Shown: in pieces, positions 25,611-34,305 of the stretch
Numbering within the stretch: the stretch's first letter is position 1
Layout of the letters: every line of letters starts with the position of its first letter
Assembly: GCA_013213905.1 (NCBI GenBank)
Contig: JABSSQ010000103.1
Span: 1 to 37,962, forward strand
From: Verrucomicrobiales bacterium
Lineage (GTDB): Bacteria > Verrucomicrobiota > Verrucomicrobiia > Verrucomicrobiales > DEV007
Length of the DNA: 37,962 nt
Direction of reading: 5' to 3'
Position numbers and translations under genes: made by a program
Notes under the pieces: generated by a model
Seen by the model: the letters and a program-made list of their open reading frames with translations, nothing else
What the model was told of the DNA's origin: nothing
Database searches by the model: none

Positions 25611-26924
25611 ATGCGTGTATATTTGTTAGAACTCTGGGCTGTTCTTCTCTTTCTGACATGGGGAAGCTGGTTCGTCATGGCGGATGATGAGGAATTATGG
25701 AGAACCTGGACCAGCACAGCGGGGACTTCGATTGAGGCCAAGGTCGTTCGTGTGGGTGCCACCGATGTCACCTTAGAAAGACGGGATGGTGTCAAATTCA
25801 CTGTGGGCTGGGAGCAATTGTCAGCCGACGATCAGAAACTGCTCGCAGAGCTCTCGCTGGAGTCGTTGAAGAGCAGTTTAGTTTCGGAGACAAAAGGCAA
25901 TACCTCGATTGAATCACTAGGTGCGACGGCAGGGGAAATCAGCGGCCCAATTCTCTGCGCTGCCAACAGCGAGGCCTCCTACTTTCTCTATCTGCCCGTG
26001 GGATTCCACGATGGGCGCGAATGGCCGGTCTGCTTTGTGATGGCCGCAGGAGGCGGCAAATCTTCGAAGAGTCTGGATCGCTATACCGCGATCGCCGATC
26101 GGCTCGGGATCGTGCTGGCGCTCTCCGTCGAATCCAAAAACGGCTTTGCGGGGTCAGATGCAGCGATGCGCTCCATGGTCGACGACGTTTTTGAGCGAGT
26201 GCCAGTAATCGAAGGATTGGGGATGTCGACGGGCATGTCTGGCGGCGGACGGATGGCCTATCTTCTGGCAGAGGGCGACAACCGGATCGAAGGCGTACTG
26301 CCCTGTGGTGCCGGCGGAGGCGTCTACATCGAGGCGAAAGACTTTCGACAGGCGGTCCTGCGCAATTCAACCTATGTCTACAGCCTTGTTGGAACGAATT
26401 GCTTCAATCGCACCGGAGCCTACCAGACTCACCAGAAATTGCCTGAGGATTGCCGACTTCGCTTCTTTCCCGGCAAACACACCTGGGCGAAGGGACCCGT
26501 ACTGGACCAGGGCGTTGCCAGAGTGCTGGGTGCTCTGCTGGAGGGGGCGGAGCACGAAACGGCTCTCGCTTTGCGACAGGGCTACATGCTGACCATGCTG
26601 GAGATGGCCGGAGATATGGTGGAGGCAGAGCCCTGGGAAGCCGCCTACTGGGCTAAATATCTGGAGAGCTTTCCCTCTGGGAATCAGGTGCTGACTGAGC
26701 GAGCGAGTCAATTGAGACAACAGGTTGAATCTGATCCGCGAGTCGGCCTGGCGCAACAGGCCGAGAGGGCGATTGAGCAGCACGCGGGATCGTTCTTCGA
26801 GGTGTTTTACACCGAAGACAAGAAAGAAAACCCCGCTCGAAAAGCAGCCGCCGAAAAGGCAGCTGAACCTTTTTCTTCAATTCCTCATGGAGAACTGATT
26901 CTTCTGCTCGGGGAGAAATGTTGA
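25611..26924 (+). CDS. Exported SHD1-like domain plus alpha/beta-hydrolase protein
   Basis: A 437-residue protein. The ATG at 25611 was chosen over 25566 because the hydrophobic leader (residues 4-23) starts just after it. An SHD1-like module (about 29-80: RTWTSTAGTSIEAKVVRV, then QLSADDQKLL), common in PVC exported proteins, precedes an alpha/beta-hydrolase region. The nucleophile motif is GMSGG with Ser210, and a candidate catalytic His is H290 in GKHTWAKG. The fold resembles poly(3-hydroxybutyrate) depolymerase- or feruloyl-esterase-like carboxyl esterases. A helical tail of about 120 residues is not assigned. The gene diverges from the sulfatase operon across 178 bases, which must hold both promoters. 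Confidence 0.75.
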   Translation: MRVYLLELWAVLLFLTWGSWFVMADDEELWRTWTSTAGTSIEAKVVRVGATDVTLERRDGVKFTVGWEQLSADDQKLLAELSLESLKSSLVSETKGNTSIESLGATAGEISGPILCAANSEASYFLYLPVGFHDGREWPVCFVMAAGGGKSSKSLDRYTAIADRLGIVLALSVESKNGFAGSDAAMRSMVDDVFERVPVIEGLGMSTGMSGGGRMAYLLAEGDNRIEGVLPCGAGGGVYIEAKDFRQAVLRNSTYVYSLVGTNCFNRTGAYQTHQKLPEDCRLRFFPGKHTWAKGPVLDQGVARVLGALLEGAEHETALALRQGYMLTMLEMAGDMVEAEPWEAAYWAKYLESFPSGNQVLTERASQLRQQVESDPRVGLAQQAERAIEQHAGSFFEVFYTEDKKENPARKAAAEKAAEPFSSIPHGELILLLGEKC

Positions 26925-27106
26925 GCTTCGGTGCTTAGGTAAATCCGATCGAAGGAGGCCGATTGGTAATTGGCGTTTCCGTGACGCGAAACCACGGAAA
27001 ATTGCCGCATTTCGCCGTGTTGCATTTTGCAGGCGAATTGCTTACGCTCGCTGTCCCTCCGGGATCTGATTGAACGTGGGGATCTCTAGAACCGCAAAAC
27101 CTCTTT

Positions 27107-28270
27107 ATGAATCGAAAACTACGCATGGGAATGGTCGGTGGCGGCCGTGGTGCCTTTATTGGCCAGGTCCACCGCATGGCAGCCAACCTCGATGGCAAAA
27201 TTGAACTCGTCGCCGGAGCGTTTTCCTCCGATCCGGAGAAATCCAAGCTTTCCGGAGAAGACTTCTTCCTCGATCCCGACCGCGTCTACGGCAGCTATCA
27301 GGAGATGGCGGAGAAGGAAGCGCAGCGCGAAGACAAGATCGACTTTGTCTCCATCGTGGTGCAGAACTTCCTTCACTTCGACGTCGCCAAGACCTTCATC
27401 GAAGCCGGTTTCAACGTGATTTGCGACAAGCCGATGACCCTGACCTACGAGCAGGCGCTCGAGCTTCGCGAGATCGTGAATCACTCCGATCAGATCTTTG
27501 CCCTGACTCACAACTACACCGGTTACCCGATGGTCAAAGAGGCCAAGCGCATGGTGAAGGACGGTGAACTCGGGCGTATTCTCAAGATCGTCGCCGAATA
27601 CCCGCAGGGATACGCCGTGGGCGATGTTGAGGGTGAAGGCCAGGGCAAGATCAATAGCTGGCGTTCCGATCCCAAGATTGCCGGTATTTCCAACTGCATG
27701 GGTGACATTGGCACTCACGCTCATAACCTGATCCGTTACATCACCGGACTGGAGATCGATGAGATCTGCTCTGACCTGACGGCGTTTATCCCGGGCCGTG
27801 AGCTCGATGACGATGGCAACAACCTGGTCCGCTTCGAAGGCGGCGCTAAGGGCATCATCCACGCCTCGCAGATATCCAACGGAGACGAGAACGCACTCAA
27901 TATCCGTGTCTACGGCACCAAGGCGTCACTCGAGTGGCATCAGGAAGATCCGAATGAGCTGATCGTGAAATACGCGAACGCTCCCCGCAAGATTTACCGC
28001 CGCGGTAATGACTACATTTCCGAGGAAGCGGCCGGCCACGGTTTCACCCGTACGCCATTCGCTCACCCGGAAGGTTTCATCGAGGCGTTTGCCAATATCT
28101 ACCTCGCTGCGGCACAGGCCATGGCGGACAAGATCGACGGTAATCCAGCTCCAGAAGGCGGTTACGACTTCCCGGGCGTCGACGATGGTGTTGCCGGGTT
28201 GGCCTTCATCAAGGCCGCCGTGGAAAGCTCTGCTTCGGAAGAGAAGTGGTGCAAGTTTCCCGCGGTTTAG
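27107..28270 (+). CDS. Gfo/Idh/MocA-family oxidoreductase, cytoplasmic
   Basis: A 387-residue protein. It has the Rossmann GMVGGGRGAFIGQVHR motif at residues 8-23 and a DKP motif (107-109) in place of the usual EKP. A substrate-domain block ISNCMGDIGTHAHNLIRYITG contains the putative active-site Asp and His. Other features are HNYTGYPMVKEAKRMV and PHxG-like APEGGYDFPGVDDG near the C-terminus. The full family architecture is present, with a longer C-terminal part than the 358-residue paralogue at 17911. Substrate unknown. A pyrimidine-rich CCTCTTT segment, and no Shine-Dalgarno, precedes the ATG. The convergent gltX lies downstream across a hairpin-rich gap. Confidence 0.92.
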   Translation: MNRKLRMGMVGGGRGAFIGQVHRMAANLDGKIELVAGAFSSDPEKSKLSGEDFFLDPDRVYGSYQEMAEKEAQREDKIDFVSIVVQNFLHFDVAKTFIEAGFNVICDKPMTLTYEQALELREIVNHSDQIFALTHNYTGYPMVKEAKRMVKDGELGRILKIVAEYPQGYAVGDVEGEGQGKINSWRSDPKIAGISNCMGDIGTHAHNLIRYITGLEIDEICSDLTAFIPGRELDDDGNNLVRFEGGAKGIIHASQISNGDENALNIRVYGTKASLEWHQEDPNELIVKYANAPRKIYRRGNDYISEEAAGHGFTRTPFAHPEGFIEAFANIYLAAAQAMADKIDGNPAPEGGYDFPGVDDGVAGLAFIKAAVESSASEEKWCKFPAV

Positions 28271-28586
28271 GGCTCGAGCAATTGAAGAAGTGGCCGATGC
28301 CGTGACGTGTTCGTGTTTCGGTCAGGGCACGTTCGATTTGCCGTGAATTAGGTGCTGGCGGAGATGAAGCGTCAGGTCGGGAAGCTACGAGCGTCAGCTC
28401 GGGTAGCCGCGAGCGGCCCGCTCGCGGATGGCGGGCGTTGTTTGGAGCGAGCGGTTTTCAACCGTGGTGCGGATGGCGGTCGTGCGGGAGCACGCCCCTC
28501 CACGCGTGAGGGGCGGAGATGTGAAGGTGTGGAGGGGCTGGCTCCTGCCTGCCCGAAATACATGTGGATTCGACTCTTTGAGAGGC
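28271..28586. repeat. GC-rich intergenic region with a chain of hairpins
   Basis: A 316-base gap between two convergent genes with no credible ORF. From 28384 to 28515 at least four inverted repeats are packed together: 28384-28407 (GCTAC and GAGC arms), 28407-28427 (a 10-bp CCGCGAGCGG arm pair with one base between), 28452-28464 (CGGTT/AACCG), and 28493-28515 (CGCCCCT/AGGGGCG around CACGCGTG). The near-repeated phrases GGATGGCGG also occur (28426 and 28471). It has the look of a dispersed palindromic repeat cluster and may end transcription from both sides. No other copy was noticed in the window. Confidence 0.65.
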
Positions 28587-29954
28587 CTACACCTTCTCCG
28601 AAAAGCCGCGCAAGCGTTTGAGCACTTCCTCTTTACCGAGCAGTTCCAGCACGGGCACGAGGTCGGCTCCGCCCATGGCGCCCATGACGGCGACACGGCA
28701 GGGCATCATGAGTGCCCCCATCTTGGCACCGATGGATTCAGCGGCGGTTCCGATGGCGGGCTTGATGACATCGGCATTCCAGTCGGAAACGCCTTCGAGT
28801 CCGGTGATGAGGGCCTGGATCACGTCGGCCATGCCGTCGCGACTGACGACTTTTTCCACGGCGGCATCATCGTATTCGACGGTGTCGGCGAAAATGGTGG
28901 CGATCACACCGGGAACTTCGCTGAGCAACTGAGCGCGCTCACGGGCGAGCTCGAGGGCCGCGGGGACGCGGGCGTCGTCGGTCGGGATGCCGGCCTTTTC
29001 GAGGAAGGGGGCGGACGCCGTCGCCAGGTCTTCGGGTGAAAGCTGTTTGAGGTGCTCTCCGTTGACCCAGAGGCATTTGTCGTAGTCGAACTTGGAATTG
29101 GATTTGTTGATGCCGCTGAGATCGAAGCGTTGCTGGAGTTCTGCAAAGGAGAAGATCTCCTGGTCGTCCTTACCGGACCAGCCGAGCAGGGCCATGTAGT
29201 TGTTCACCGCGTCGGGGAGAAAGCCGTTCTCCTGGTATTCGTGAATGAGTGCACCCTGGTCGCGCTTGCTCATTTTGGAGCCGTTCTGGTTCAGATTGAG
29301 CGGGATGTGGGCGAAGGTGGGGGGCTCGACACCGAAGGCCTCGAAGAGGGCGAGGTGCTTCGGGGTGTTGGAAAGGTGATCTTCTCCTCGAATTACGTGA
29401 GTGATGCCCATCTCGATGTCGTCGACGACATTGACGAAGTGAAAGATGTAACCGCCGTTGGGGCGTTTGATGACGATGTCAGGATTGGCGGGGACTTCCT
29501 GTTTGGTTTCGGGATCGAAACGGGTGGAGCCCTGTTCCTTGAGATTCACGGAGACGTCGCCGCAGACCTGGTCGTTCACGGTGATGGTCTTGTCCGGTAC
29601 TTCGAAACGAATGGCGCCTTCGTCTTCGTAGACGAGGCCGGCTTCTTCGAGCCGGTCAAGGTAGCGGTCGTAGATGTCGACTCGCTTGCTCTGACGGTAA
29701 GGACCACGATCACCGCGGCTTTCGTTGCCGCCCAGAGCCGGACCTTCATCCCATTCGAGTCCGAGCCACTTGAGTCCGTCGAGGATGACGTTCATGGAAT
29801 CATCCGTGCTGCGTTCGGCATCGGTGTCTTCCACACGCAGGATGAATTGCCCGCCGTGACGCTTGGCGTAGAGCCAGTTATACAGGGCGGTGCGGGCACC
29901 TCCGATGTGAAGGAAGCCAGTGGGAGACGGGGCAAATCGAGTACGAACGCTCAT
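28587..29954 (-). CDS. gltX: Glutamyl-tRNA synthetase
   Basis: A 455-residue class I synthetase. The HIGH-type motif is PSPTGFLHIGGART (residues 9-22) and the KMSKS-type motif is SKMSKRDQGAL at about 228-238. GPYRQSKRVDIY, VIRGEDHLSNTPKHL and the helical anticodon-binding domain (about 300-455) are as expected. It charges tRNA-Glu in the cytoplasm; if the organism lacks GlnRS it would also mischarge tRNA-Gln, which cannot be judged from this window. The length is normal. Convergent with the oxidoreductase at 27107; its promoter lies in the 80-base gap at 29955-30034 or beyond. Confidence 0.97.
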   Translation of the reverse strand: MSVRTRFAPSPTGFLHIGGARTALYNWLYAKRHGGQFILRVEDTDAERSTDDSMNVILDGLKWLGLEWDEGPALGGNESRGDRGPYRQSKRVDIYDRYLDRLEEAGLVYEDEGAIRFEVPDKTITVNDQVCGDVSVNLKEQGSTRFDPETKQEVPANPDIVIKRPNGGYIFHFVNVVDDIEMGITHVIRGEDHLSNTPKHLALFEAFGVEPPTFAHIPLNLNQNGSKMSKRDQGALIHEYQENGFLPDAVNNYMALLGWSGKDDQEIFSFAELQQRFDLSGINKSNSKFDYDKCLWVNGEHLKQLSPEDLATASAPFLEKAGIPTDDARVPAALELARERAQLLSEVPGVIATIFADTVEYDDAAVEKVVSRDGMADVIQALITGLEGVSDWNADVIKPAIGTAAESIGAKMGALMMPCRVAVMGAMGGADLVPVLELLGKEEVLKRLRGFSEKV

Positions 29955-30034
29955 TGCGGGGAAGGTGCCGCAAAGTGGCCGCGGGTCAACCGGTGAGTCG
30001 ATCCGCAGCCGAAAGTTCGCGGGCCACTGAAGCC

Positions 30035-32602
30035 TCAGGGCTTCTGGAGAAGATTGAGGTCGTGGATGGACCAGTAGAGTTTGTGGCTGCCGGTCTGAGT
30101 GATCTTTACAAATTTGACCTCCTGTTCCGGAAACTCGACGACGAGTTTTGGTGTCTTTCCGTCGCGCAGCTTGATGGGCTTAGTCCACTTCTTTCCATTG
30201 AGCGAGAATTCAATCTTGCAGCCGCGAGGGTAGTCTCCCCGGGATTTGGCTGAGTCGGCGATTAATCCGACGACTGTCTCTGGTTGAGGAAGCTCCAGCT
30301 GGAACCACATCTCTGGCTCCATGCTTTGGCCAGTGGTGAAACGTGTCGCGAGATCTCCGTCGATAGCGTTTTTGGGATCGCCCGAACTGTGCTGATGACT
30401 CGCGGTCACTTTCCAGTCGCTCCGGTCGTCAAAAATTTGAGGCACACTGGCGTGGAGTTCGGATTCGGTCCAGGCGGTGGTGCGGTCGGCATTGGCTTTC
30501 CGGATCTGCTTCACTTCCTCCTCGGTCACAAAACCGAGATCGTTGCCGAAGCTGTTCTTGATGTAAGAAACGACGGACGCGACCCACTGGTCACCGTTGG
30601 AAGCCATCGAGATCATCTCTCCGGGGTAGCTCTTGCCTTCGACGGGGCCGGTGAGGCCGTGAAGAACCACCTTGGGAGCGAGCTCACGGTGGCCGGCGAT
30701 GATCTTTGAACCGACCAGGGAAGGCGCGAGACGCAAGTCGTCGCCTCCGGGGATGGGCATGCCTTTGCCGTCTCCACCGTGGCAGGCGAAACAGAGAGCT
30801 TCATAGACGATTTTGCCTTCTTTGTAGAGGGTGAGTTGTTCAGGGGTGAGCTTCTCGGGAGCCGCCTGACCGCCCTTGAGCATCTGATTACCGATCGCAT
30901 TGACTCCGGCGCTGTCGCTGCCCGCTATGGTCGTGGCGGTAAATTCCTTGTGATCCGGAAAATCGAGGAACTTGGCAGTAAGCATGGACTGGATCACCAC
31001 TTCGGGATCGGTGTCGGCGGCCATGGCCTTGAAATCGGTTTCGAAATCTTCGTTTCCGGTTTTGTGGAGGGTTTCTCCGGCGCGGATGGCGGCGCGGCGG
31101 ACGGAGGCGTGTTCGTCCTTGAGCTTTTCCCGGAGAAATGTCGGAGTGAGCGTGCCAAGGCCTTCCAGGGTCCAGATGGCGTGCATGCGGGCGAGGTCGC
31201 TCTCGCTTTCGCGGGCCATCTTCACGAGGGCCGAGGACACCGAGGTGTCGCCGTGCAAGATGATCAACTTCTGCGCATTGTCCCGCCACCAGCCGTTGGG
31301 ATGCTCAAGGTGAGCCACGAGCTGCTGAGGTGTTTCGTCCAGCATGTTCGGCCGTGGTCCGGGCTCGTAGTCGTCGTGGACGAGGCGGTAAATGCGGCCG
31401 CGCTGGATGTTCTTGGCAAAGCCATAGTCGTCGATCACGCCGCGCAGGTAGCTGCCGGGCTTGGTCCAGTTGCCTTGCTGGATGATGCCGCGATACATGT
31501 CGACAATGTAGAGGGTTCCGTCGGGACCGGTCTGGGTGTGAACGGCACGGAAGTTAGGGTCGGTGGAGCGGATGAACTCGCGACCGGGATCGGCGTTGCT
31601 CAGGTAGGTGATCCCATCGCGAACTTCGACCTTGGAGCGGCGAATGAGTCGACCCACGGGCTCGGAAAAGAACAGATCACCCTTGAGTTCGTCGGGCAGG
31701 CGGTCTCCGCGAAAGATGCCCTCACCACAGGTGGCGGTGAAGTGATTGAGGGTTTGATCCTCCGGACGGAAGCGCTTCGTCCCGCCCTGGACATCAGGGA
31801 TGCCGACAAGGGGAAGAACCTCTCGATAATCGGCCGGAAACTGGTCCGGCACATTGAAGGCGCCGTAAACGATGGGCTGCTGGAAGTTCAGCGGACCGCG
31901 TTCTCCGCCGGCATTGACAAACCAGGGCTTGCCGTGGTCGTCCTGACAGAGGCCCCACTGGCCGCCGTTGGAAGCGGTGGGCTCTTTGAGAGCGAGGCCG
32001 CCGGGATTGTGGCGCAGGCGGTAGGCGTTGTAGGTGGTGTAGATCCAGTTGTCCATCGACCAGATCAGGCCGCTGGGTTGGTGCTCCATGTTGCCGCCGC
32101 GAGGGCCGCCTTCATACCAGAGTGTTTTCTCATCGGCAACGCCGTCACCGTCAGTGTCGCGATACCAGAAAATATCGAGCGTATTGGTCTCGTTGATGAG
32201 AGCCCCGTTATGGAGTGGTAGGACCATGCGAGGCAGCAGCAGGTTGTCGGCAAAGATAGTGTGCTTGTCCATCCTCCCGTCGCCGTTAGTGTCTTCATGA
32301 AGGGAGACGCGACCTTTGCTTTCCTGTTCGCCAGTAGCGTCAGCATCCTGCATGTAGGTGCTCATTTCGACGACATACATGCGACCGTTTCCGTCAAAAG
32401 CGCAGGCAACGGGTTCGGTGATCTGTGGTTCAGTCAGGACCGGCTCGAGGCGGTATCCTTCCGGAAGCTCGAAGGTCGCGAGACTGTCTTCGACCGAAAG
32501 ATAGGGGAGGGTTCCGGTTGGCTCATAAATCTTCACATCGGTCGCAAAAAGGGAGGCTGCAGAGGAGGCGGAAAGAAGGAGGGAAAGTAGGAGTGCTTTC
32601 AT
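30035..32602 (-). CDS. PVC-type c-type cytochrome with beta-propeller, HEAT-like and discoidin-like domains
   Basis: An 855-residue exported protein; the start could also be ATG 32611, three codons earlier. A signal peptide (about 1-20) precedes a long beta-propeller region (about 40-405) with VACAFDGNGRMYVVEMSTYM and several DxNGDG-type calcium-like loops. Helical HEAT-like repeats occupy about 425-545. A single heme-binding C-F-A-C-H motif lies at about 604-608, with Met ligands likely in EMISMAS, and a discoidin/F5-8-type sugar-binding region ends the protein (about 730-855). This architecture is characteristic of Planctomycetota and Verrucomicrobiota membrane-bound or periplasmic dehydrogenase-like proteins of unknown substrate. 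Divergent from a sulfatase gene across 195 bases. Confidence 0.92.
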   Translation of the reverse strand: MKALLLSLLLSASSAASLFATDVKIYEPTGTLPYLSVEDSLATFELPEGYRLEPVLTEPQITEPVACAFDGNGRMYVVEMSTYMQDADATGEQESKGRVSLHEDTNGDGRMDKHTIFADNLLLPRMVLPLHNGALINETNTLDIFWYRDTDGDGVADEKTLWYEGGPRGGNMEHQPSGLIWSMDNWIYTTYNAYRLRHNPGGLALKEPTASNGGQWGLCQDDHGKPWFVNAGGERGPLNFQQPIVYGAFNVPDQFPADYREVLPLVGIPDVQGGTKRFRPEDQTLNHFTATCGEGIFRGDRLPDELKGDLFFSEPVGRLIRRSKVEVRDGITYLSNADPGREFIRSTDPNFRAVHTQTGPDGTLYIVDMYRGIIQQGNWTKPGSYLRGVIDDYGFAKNIQRGRIYRLVHDDYEPGPRPNMLDETPQQLVAHLEHPNGWWRDNAQKLIILHGDTSVSSALVKMARESESDLARMHAIWTLEGLGTLTPTFLREKLKDEHASVRRAAIRAGETLHKTGNEDFETDFKAMAADTDPEVVIQSMLTAKFLDFPDHKEFTATTIAGSDSAGVNAIGNQMLKGGQAAPEKLTPEQLTLYKEGKIVYEALCFACHGGDGKGMPIPGGDDLRLAPSLVGSKIIAGHRELAPKVVLHGLTGPVEGKSYPGEMISMASNGDQWVASVVSYIKNSFGNDLGFVTEEEVKQIRKANADRTTAWTESELHASVPQIFDDRSDWKVTASHQHSSGDPKNAIDGDLATRFTTGQSMEPEMWFQLELPQPETVVGLIADSAKSRGDYPRGCKIEFSLNGKKWTKPIKLRDGKTPKLVVEFPEQEVKFVKITQTGSHKLYWSIHDLNLLQKP

Positions 32603-32797
32603 GGGTATCATTTAAATCAAAGCGCCGCTGAGGAGGGGCTTCGGAGTGGGAGCGGTGAACCTACGACCGAAGAAGTGATCTAAAACCGCATATTGCGTGG
32701 AAAATCTTTTGATTTGCGCCAAGTGTGGCGTGATTCCGCAGAATTTGAGCACTCGTAAGTTTGGGTTCTGGGATAGAAGATATGACCCTCTTTAAAG

Positions 32798-34147
32798 ATG
32801 ACCTCAAAATCCTTGATTCTCTTGATTGCTCTTGTTTTCTGCGCCATTGCCAGCCGCGCGGAGTCTCCCAACATTATTCTGATCCTGACTGATGATCAGG
32901 GTTGGAGTCAGCGTTCCGGACTAATGGATCCAGAGGTCGCGGATTCCGGTTCAGACTATCTTGAGACTCCAGCGATGGACCGGATCGCGAATGAGGGAAT
33001 GCGGTTTACCAGTGGCTATTCCCCGGCTCCGCTTTGCACCCCGACCCGACGCAGCATTCTTTGCGGGACCAGCGCGGCTCGGTCGGGATCTGAATTTGAG
33101 AGTGTCTGGGTTCCGGCCGAACACCTGACCATCCCGAGGGCCCTGAAGAAAGCGAATGCGGACTACCAGTGCGCGCACTTCGGTAAATGGGGAGAGAAGA
33201 TGATCTCATCTCCCGAGGAATGCGGCTACGACGTCAGTGACGGACATACCGGAAACGTGACTGGCGGGATGGCTGACAAGATGGAGCCAGCCCATATCGT
33301 TGCTGACCCGAAGCGGACTGATTCGGTGACGGACCGCACCATTGATTTCATGCGCCAGCAGGCAAAAGCGGGGAAGCCCTTTTACGCGCAGGTGAGCTAT
33401 TACGCGGTCCACCTCAGGATCGAGTTGCTGGAGGCATCGCTGAAGAAGTACCAGGATAAAGGGGCTCCGGACCGCGCGTATTCACCCGGTTGGGTTGGAA
33501 TGCTCGAGGAGATGGACACTGCGATCGGGCGGATTCTCGATGAGGTCGATGCACTGGGCATTTCTGAAAACACCTTCGTCATTTTCACCACGGACAATGG
33601 CGGACGCGGAGTGGTGCCCGGCGGTGATCCGGAGAGTGCGGCGCCAAACGTGCCTTTGTCAGGGGCGAAACACTCGTTGCTGGAAGGTGGCATTCGGGTG
33701 CCGTTCCTGGTTCGTGGTCCTTCCATTGAAGCGGGTTCGGTCTGCCGGGTTCCCGTGGTCGGATACGATTTCCTGCCGACTTTCTATGATCTGGCGGGAG
33801 GTACCGGTGAGCTTTCCGCGGAAGTGGATGGTGGCAGTTTTGCTACGTTGCTGGAAAAGCCGGAAGCAGGTCCGGTGAAACGTGCCGTAGAGGGAATCGT
33901 GTTTTCCCGCCCACGGCAAGGAAACGCGGCAATTCGTGATGGTAACTGGAAGCTCCTGGCTGAAATCGATAGTGAACGCCAGATACAGTCCGTCCAGCTT
34001 TTCAACGTGAACAAGGATATTGCCGAGTCGAAGGACTTATCCTCGAAACAACAAGAGAAGACGAAAGAATTAAGGAGCCGGTTGGAATCTTTTCTCGAGT
34101 CTCATGAGGATCCGTCACCGACGATGAAAAAGCGCAAGGGGCCCTAG
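32798..34147 (+). CDS. Secreted type I sulfatase, GKWG variant
   Basis: A 449-residue protein with a signal peptide ending near ASRAES. Metal ligands Asp32/Asp33 and the formylglycine motif C80-T-P-T-R84 are clear, and TTDNGG plus GAKHSLLEGGIRVPF give the later metal and Lys residues. The GKWHLG motif reads GKWGEK, so the His expected two residues after the Lys is Gly; the segment HFGKWGEKMISSPEECGYDVSDG resembles a recognised PVC sulfatase subgroup with HFGKWG. The substrate is unknown. Upstream is CTCTTTAAAG with no Shine-Dalgarno. Confidence 0.9.
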   Translation: MTSKSLILLIALVFCAIASRAESPNIILILTDDQGWSQRSGLMDPEVADSGSDYLETPAMDRIANEGMRFTSGYSPAPLCTPTRRSILCGTSAARSGSEFESVWVPAEHLTIPRALKKANADYQCAHFGKWGEKMISSPEECGYDVSDGHTGNVTGGMADKMEPAHIVADPKRTDSVTDRTIDFMRQQAKAGKPFYAQVSYYAVHLRIELLEASLKKYQDKGAPDRAYSPGWVGMLEEMDTAIGRILDEVDALGISENTFVIFTTDNGGRGVVPGGDPESAAPNVPLSGAKHSLLEGGIRVPFLVRGPSIEAGSVCRVPVVGYDFLPTFYDLAGGTGELSAEVDGGSFATLLEKPEAGPVKRAVEGIVFSRPRQGNAAIRDGNWKLLAEIDSERQIQSVQLFNVNKDIAESKDLSSKQQEKTKELRSRLESFLESHEDPSPTMKKRKGP

Positions 34148-34202
34148 GGTTTAGCGAACGTTTTCCCGGGGATTTATGCCGACGCGCGCCCCGATAGCCT
34201 GT

Positions 34203-34230
34203 GTTGGCTAAGCCAACTAGCGCATACAGG
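34203..34230. promoter_or_regulatory. Nested inverted repeat upstream of an oxidoreductase gene
   Basis: GTTGGCT (34203-34209) and AGCCAAC (34211-34217) form a perfect 7-bp inverted repeat with one base between. CCTGT at 34198-34202 is mirrored by ACAGG at 34226-34230. It lies 76-103 bases before the Tat oxidoreductase start. A dyad operator is possible; no repressor is identified. Confidence 0.35.
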
Positions 34231-34305
34231 TGGAGAGGAACGTTTGCGCGGAAGTTCTCGACTCATACCTTAGACGTGTGGCATCATAGCCCGCTCGATA
34301 CCAGA

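Noticed and set aside
25433-25801. Upstream extension of the sulfatase frame by 123 codons
   Set aside because: The extension has no signal peptide or family similarity and overlaps the divergent gene; the signal peptide starts at 25432 or 25423.
27119-27862. A 247-codon minus-strand open frame
   Set aside because: Antisense to a clear oxidoreductase gene.
29052-29996. A 314-codon plus-strand open frame
   Set aside because: It is antisense to gltX, which has all expected motifs; a shadow of high-GC coding.
30029-30044. Hairpin GAAGCC-TCAG-GGCTTC at the end of the cytochrome gene
   Set aside because: It has no T tract on the minus strand and overlaps the coding end; not supported as a terminator.
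30779-32221. A 480-codon plus-strand open frame
   Set aside because: It is fully antisense to the PVC cytochrome gene, has no recognisable motif, and its composition follows the codon usage of the opposite strand.
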